Shown here piece by piece: positions 21,995-24,828 of a DNA stretch of 24,828 bases. Below the pieces are notes generated by a model. The model did no database searches and was not told the origin of the DNA. It saw nothing but the letters and a program-made list of their open reading frames with translations. Numbering within the stretch: position 1 is the first letter of the stretch; every line of letters begins with the position of its first letter. A program made the position numbers and the translations under genes. Source of the stretch: Planctomycetota bacterium (lineage in GTDB: Bacteria > Planctomycetota > SZUA-567 > JAFGNG01). The DNA lies in assembly GCA_016927125.1 (NCBI GenBank), contig JAFGNG010000062.1:1-24828 (forward strand). Reading direction: 5' to 3'.

Positions 21995-22672
21995 ATGTGT
22001 GGACGCTTTGCCTGTAATGAAATCCCTAAGCCCCTGGCGGATATCTTCAATCTCATCCTGCCGCCCTATCAGCCGAGGTATAATCTGGCGCCGTCGCAGC
22101 AACTCCTGGCGCTGATTAATGATCCTGAAACGAGTAAGCCGATCTTCCATGCGCTGACCTGGGGGCTGGTGCCGTTCTGGGCGAAGGACAAGACTATTGG
22201 CCAGCGGATGATCAACGCCCGTGCCGAGACCGCCGCAGAGAAGCCCTCTTTCCGCGCCGCAATTCGTTACCGGCGTTGCCTTATCCCCGCGAGCGGCTTT
22301 TATGAATGGGCGAAGGCGGGTAAGGAGAAGCAGCCGTATTATATCCACCTGGCGGACAACCAGCCTTTCACCTTCGGCGGACTCTGGGAGATCTGGGAAA
22401 GCCCGGAGGGGGAGGTAATCATGTCCTGCGCGATTTTAACCACTGACGCCAATCAGAAGCTTTCCCCCATCCACAACCGGATGCCGGTTATTATAGGGCC
22501 TGATAATTGGCAGCTATGGATGGATTCGAAAGTCCAGGTTCCGAAAGAGATCGCGCATCTGCTTTCCCCCTGCGCGGATGAATTAATCTCGCTCTACCCG
22601 GTCGGAAAATATGTAAACAGTCCTCGCAGTGACGGGCCGGAGTGTGTACAAGCAGAGCAGAATTCTGGTTGA
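21995..22672 (+). CDS. SOS response-associated peptidase (SRAP; YedK/HMCES-like)
   Basis: SRAP proteins protect abasic sites in single-stranded DNA by a covalent link through the cysteine at position 2, which must be exposed after removal of Met1. Seen: C2 in MCGRFA, the catalytic Asn in INARAET (N74), the glutamate in SGFYEW (E104) and the histidine in IHNRMPVI (H160), all at spacings matching E. coli YedK (N75, E105, H160). The 225-residue length is normal. The gene follows the hydrolase by six bases and lies 875 bases after umuC, so a damage-response transcript of umuDC, hydrolase and SRAP is likely. The start cannot be moved without losing C2, so 21995 is firm. Confidence 0.95.
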   Translation: MCGRFACNEIPKPLADIFNLILPPYQPRYNLAPSQQLLALINDPETSKPIFHALTWGLVPFWAKDKTIGQRMINARAETAAEKPSFRAAIRYRRCLIPASGFYEWAKAGKEKQPYYIHLADNQPFTFGGLWEIWESPEGEVIMSCAILTTDANQKLSPIHNRMPVIIGPDNWQLWMDSKVQVPKEIAHLLSPCADELISLYPVGKYVNSPRSDGPECVQAEQNSG

Positions 22673-22730
22673 AGTTATTACTTGAGGCTACCTGATTGTC
22701 AGCAACTTAAATTTGCAGAGAAAGGAAAAC

Positions 22731-24059
22731 ATGTCTGCCAAATTGAAAAATGTATCTGGTTACGGGCTTGCATTTATATTAGGCATCATCGCTACCAGTA
22801 CTTATTTACATTTTGCCAGTAGCCAAGAAGAAACCGCGCCGGTCGTGACTAAAACCCAGCCCGCGGCAGAAGCCGGGAAACCAGCACCGGCGGAAAAGCA
22901 ACCGCCTGCCACTACTAAAGCAAATCAGGAACCCTCGCTGCAACCGGCTGGCAATTCTCTCTTCCTGTCATTTTTCCCTGATGATCCCGAAGCGGGCAAG
23001 CGGCTCGATGAATTTTGGGTGCACAAGAATACCAGCAAACTCACGGACACAGAATTCTTTGAGCTCTTTCGCAAGGGGCTCAGGCGCTGCACAGTCGAAC
23101 ACAAAGGTAATTTCCTGATGCAGCATATCGGAGGAAAATATATCTGGAATTTACAGCCGGACAATGAAACCGCTCTCGACATTGTCTACCATGCCAGCTT
23201 CGATGAGGAATACAAGTACTATGCGGTTTATAGCAGCCTTTCTACTGCTAATCCCAAATCGCCGAAGGTGTTGCAGCGGTTGGCCGAAATTGCCATGGAG
23301 TATAACCAGATGGGCCGGATTATCTGGGGGGTGAAAAGTTCCCGGCAGGAGACCGACTTCGAGGACTGCCTGAACCCATATCTCGAGGGTGAGAATCCGG
23401 AGATGCGCGAACGCGCCGGGATTGTACTCAAAGGTCTTCACGGCGAAATCGATCCCGGAAAGTGGGAGCAGGAATGGAAGAAGCAGCAACGCTATGAGAG
23501 AACCCGGAACGAATTCGGAGATAAATTGCCAGAGTTGAAAGAGAAATTAGCAAACGGCACCAGTTCAGAACGTCTAGTAGCGCTGAGATACATGCGACAG
23601 AATAGCCTTTCGATATCCTTTGACCCGGAGTTTATACATGTTTTCACTAAGTGTTCCGAAGACGAGAATCCACAGATACGGGCGGCTACAGCCCGGATTC
23701 TGGGCGGACAATTCATCTGGGGCAAGTCGCCGCAACCTCCGGAAGCGATTGCGACTATCTTGCGGCTCTCGAAGGATGAAAACCTGAACGTCAGATCCCA
23801 GTGCGTCTATTACGGACTCTCCACGGTCCAGGACAAGAGCGAGGAAGTAGTCAAGCGCCTGCTCGAGATCGCTTTGAGTGACAAGGAAAACAACATCTAT
23901 AACCGGGCGTGCTGGGGATTGCAGCGGAATGAAATAGCCAAGCAACTGCTGACGCAATATAATCTCACGGGTGAATACGATAACAATTCAGTCCGGCAGG
24001 TCTACCGCCATATTTTTCAGGAAGAGCTACCGGAATTGCAGGAAGAAATCATTGAATAG
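22731..24059 (+). CDS. Membrane-anchored HEAT-repeat-like protein
   Basis: A 442-residue protein with an N-terminal anchor (about 11-30, GLAFILGIIATSTYLHFA) and a Pro/Ala/Glu/Lys-rich linker (about 31-75). The rest is predicted helical and, in the middle and C-terminal parts (about 255-430), contains HEAT-like helix pairs: ERLVALRYMRQNSL, ENPQIRAATARILGG, LNVRSQCVYYGLSTV and NIYNRACWGLQRNEIA. HEAT repeats bind other proteins; no enzyme motif is visible. The ATG at 22731 is chosen because AAAGGA precedes it; a TTG at 22713 is less likely. It starts 58 bases after the SRAP stop. A membrane phosphoesterase gene follows nine bases later. I do not recognise a named family and give no function. Confidence 0.65.
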   Translation: MSAKLKNVSGYGLAFILGIIATSTYLHFASSQEETAPVVTKTQPAAEAGKPAPAEKQPPATTKANQEPSLQPAGNSLFLSFFPDDPEAGKRLDEFWVHKNTSKLTDTEFFELFRKGLRRCTVEHKGNFLMQHIGGKYIWNLQPDNETALDIVYHASFDEEYKYYAVYSSLSTANPKSPKVLQRLAEIAMEYNQMGRIIWGVKSSRQETDFEDCLNPYLEGENPEMRERAGIVLKGLHGEIDPGKWEQEWKKQQRYERTRNEFGDKLPELKEKLANGTSSERLVALRYMRQNSLSISFDPEFIHVFTKCSEDENPQIRAATARILGGQFIWGKSPQPPEAIATILRLSKDENLNVRSQCVYYGLSTVQDKSEEVVKRLLEIALSDKENNIYNRACWGLQRNEIAKQLLTQYNLTGEYDNNSVRQVYRHIFQEELPELQEEIIE

Positions 24060-24068
24060 ATTTGCGAA

Positions 24069-24828
24069 ATGTCTATGTTTATTCTGATCTTTACCACCGG
24101 CCTGGTGGTGCTGAGCGGTTACTTTTTCTGGCGCTTTGCCATCGCCTTCCCCGGCCTTGGCTGGTGGCGGCTGCTGGTGGTAGTTATCATGGCTGTGCTG
24201 GGGACCGGGCGTTACTGGGGCGGACTTCTGCGCAGACAGGGCTTCGAACCGACCCAGGAACTCGCCTGGCTGGTGCAGATCTTCTGGGTGATTTTGCTTT
24301 TCTGGTTCCTGTCGAGCGGCCTGGCGTTGCATGCCTGGAATCTTCTGGCGTGGTCAGCGGCAAAAATTTCCCCCAGTATGCCTAAACTGTTGCTCCCGCC
24401 CCGGGCATTCTTTATAACCAATTGCACCCTGGTACTGCTGATTTGCGGTTGGGCGTGGTTCGAAGCCGGCAATATCCGGGCCCGCCACTTTGTGATCGAG
24501 GTCGAGCATTTGCCGCCGGGCCGGGAGGCTATTCTCATCGCCCAAATCACCGATCTCCATCTCAGCAATTTCGGCTGTTCCCGGCAGATAGTCAAGATGT
24601 TGGAACTCCTGCAGGAATCCCAGCCAGATATTATTGTCGATACGGGAGACTTCGTCGATGCGAATCTTTACCAGGAAGAGCAACTTGCCGGGAAGCTGCG
24701 CGCCCTCAGCCCACCCCTCGGGAAATATGCGGTCCTGGGTAACCATGACTTTTATTCCGGGGCGGCCCACAGCCTGGCTTTCCATGCAGCCGCCGGCTTC
24801 CGCGTCCTGCGCCAGGAGGCGGTTTTAC
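24069..24828 (+). CDS. Membrane metallophosphoesterase (start of gene; cut by window end)
   Basis: The frame is open from 24069 to the window end, so the gene is partial: 253 residues are visible. The N-terminal 125 residues contain about four hydrophobic helices (starting MSMFILIFTTGLVVL). From about residue 144 the calcineurin-like fold begins: VIEVEHLPPGREAILIAQITDLHLSNFG holds the DxH motif, VDTGDFVDAN the GDxxD motif, and VLGNHDFYSG the GNHD motif, all metal ligands. Such YkuE-like membrane phosphoesterases hydrolyse phosphodiesters, in some cases UDP-diacylglucosamine (LpxG type); the substrate here is unknown. The start codon has no strong site; ATG 24075 is possible. It follows the HEAT-like gene by nine bases. 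Confidence 0.85.
   Translation, partial: MSMFILIFTTGLVVLSGYFFWRFAIAFPGLGWWRLLVVVIMAVLGTGRYWGGLLRRQGFEPTQELAWLVQIFWVILLFWFLSSGLALHAWNLLAWSAAKISPSMPKLLLPPRAFFITNCTLVLLICGWAWFEAGNIRARHFVIEVEHLPPGREAILIAQITDLHLSNFGCSRQIVKMLELLQESQPDIIVDTGDFVDANLYQEEQLAGKLRALSPPLGKYAVLGNHDFYSGAAHSLAFHAAAGFRVLRQEAVL

Overview
The window reads as ordinary chromosomal DNA from a Gram-negative bacterium of roughly 50% G+C. It has strong AGGAGG-type ribosome binding sites, short intergenic gaps and genes on both strands. No rRNA, tRNA, CRISPR array, insertion sequence or phage module was seen. A PEP-CTERM sorted protein, an ECF sigma/anti-sigma pair and a YHS-type cysteine-rich exported protein suggest an environmental diderm. 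A member of the Planctomycetota/PVC group or a deep-branching relative such as Omnitrophota fits best, but this is inference from gene style, not a proven assignment.

Layout. 1-2600: the C-terminal end of an ActP-like sodium/solute symporter with its terminator, an acyl-ACP thioesterase, and a convergent exported PepSY-like protein. 2761-3870: a Gfo/Idh/MocA-type protein. 4094-8190: a tight five-gene operon (DoxX, polyprenyl diphosphate synthase, UbiA prenyltransferase, type II NADH dehydrogenase, thiol peroxidase) that looks like a prenyl-quinone synthesis and redox unit. 8234-10453, minus strand: a CNB-domain protein, trpC and a site-2 protease. 10815-12806: a glutaredoxin-like protein behind an NrdR-like box, a convergent CaCA antiporter and a GNAT acetyltransferase. 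12823-14742: ychF, a shared bidirectional terminator, and a PEP-CTERM protein with four SFFD motifs. 14988-16620, minus strand: 6-phosphogluconolactonase and an exported protein with six four-cysteine modules. 16880-19101: an ECF sigma factor, an anti-sigma factor, a Spy/CpxP-like sensor and an exported WxPGHY-repeat protein. 19295-24828: a consensus promoter with a palindromic operator inside it drives umuD-umuC, probably followed in the same transcript by an alpha/beta hydrolase, an SRAP/YedK protein, an anchored HEAT-like protein and a membrane metallophosphoesterase that runs off the end.

How the genes work together. Three units stand out. The quinone operon would make a C5n prenyl chain, attach it to an aromatic head group, and supply an NADH dehydrogenase that uses such a quinone, with peroxide defence attached. 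The sigma/anti-sigma/sensor operon has the composition of CnrYXH-like envelope metal-stress systems and sits divergently beside a cysteine-rich, probably metal-binding exported protein. The umuDC unit is a DNA-damage island whose promoter carries a palindrome unlike the E. coli or Bacillus LexA boxes, and it is followed by an SRAP abasic-site protein. Most remaining genes are housekeeping.
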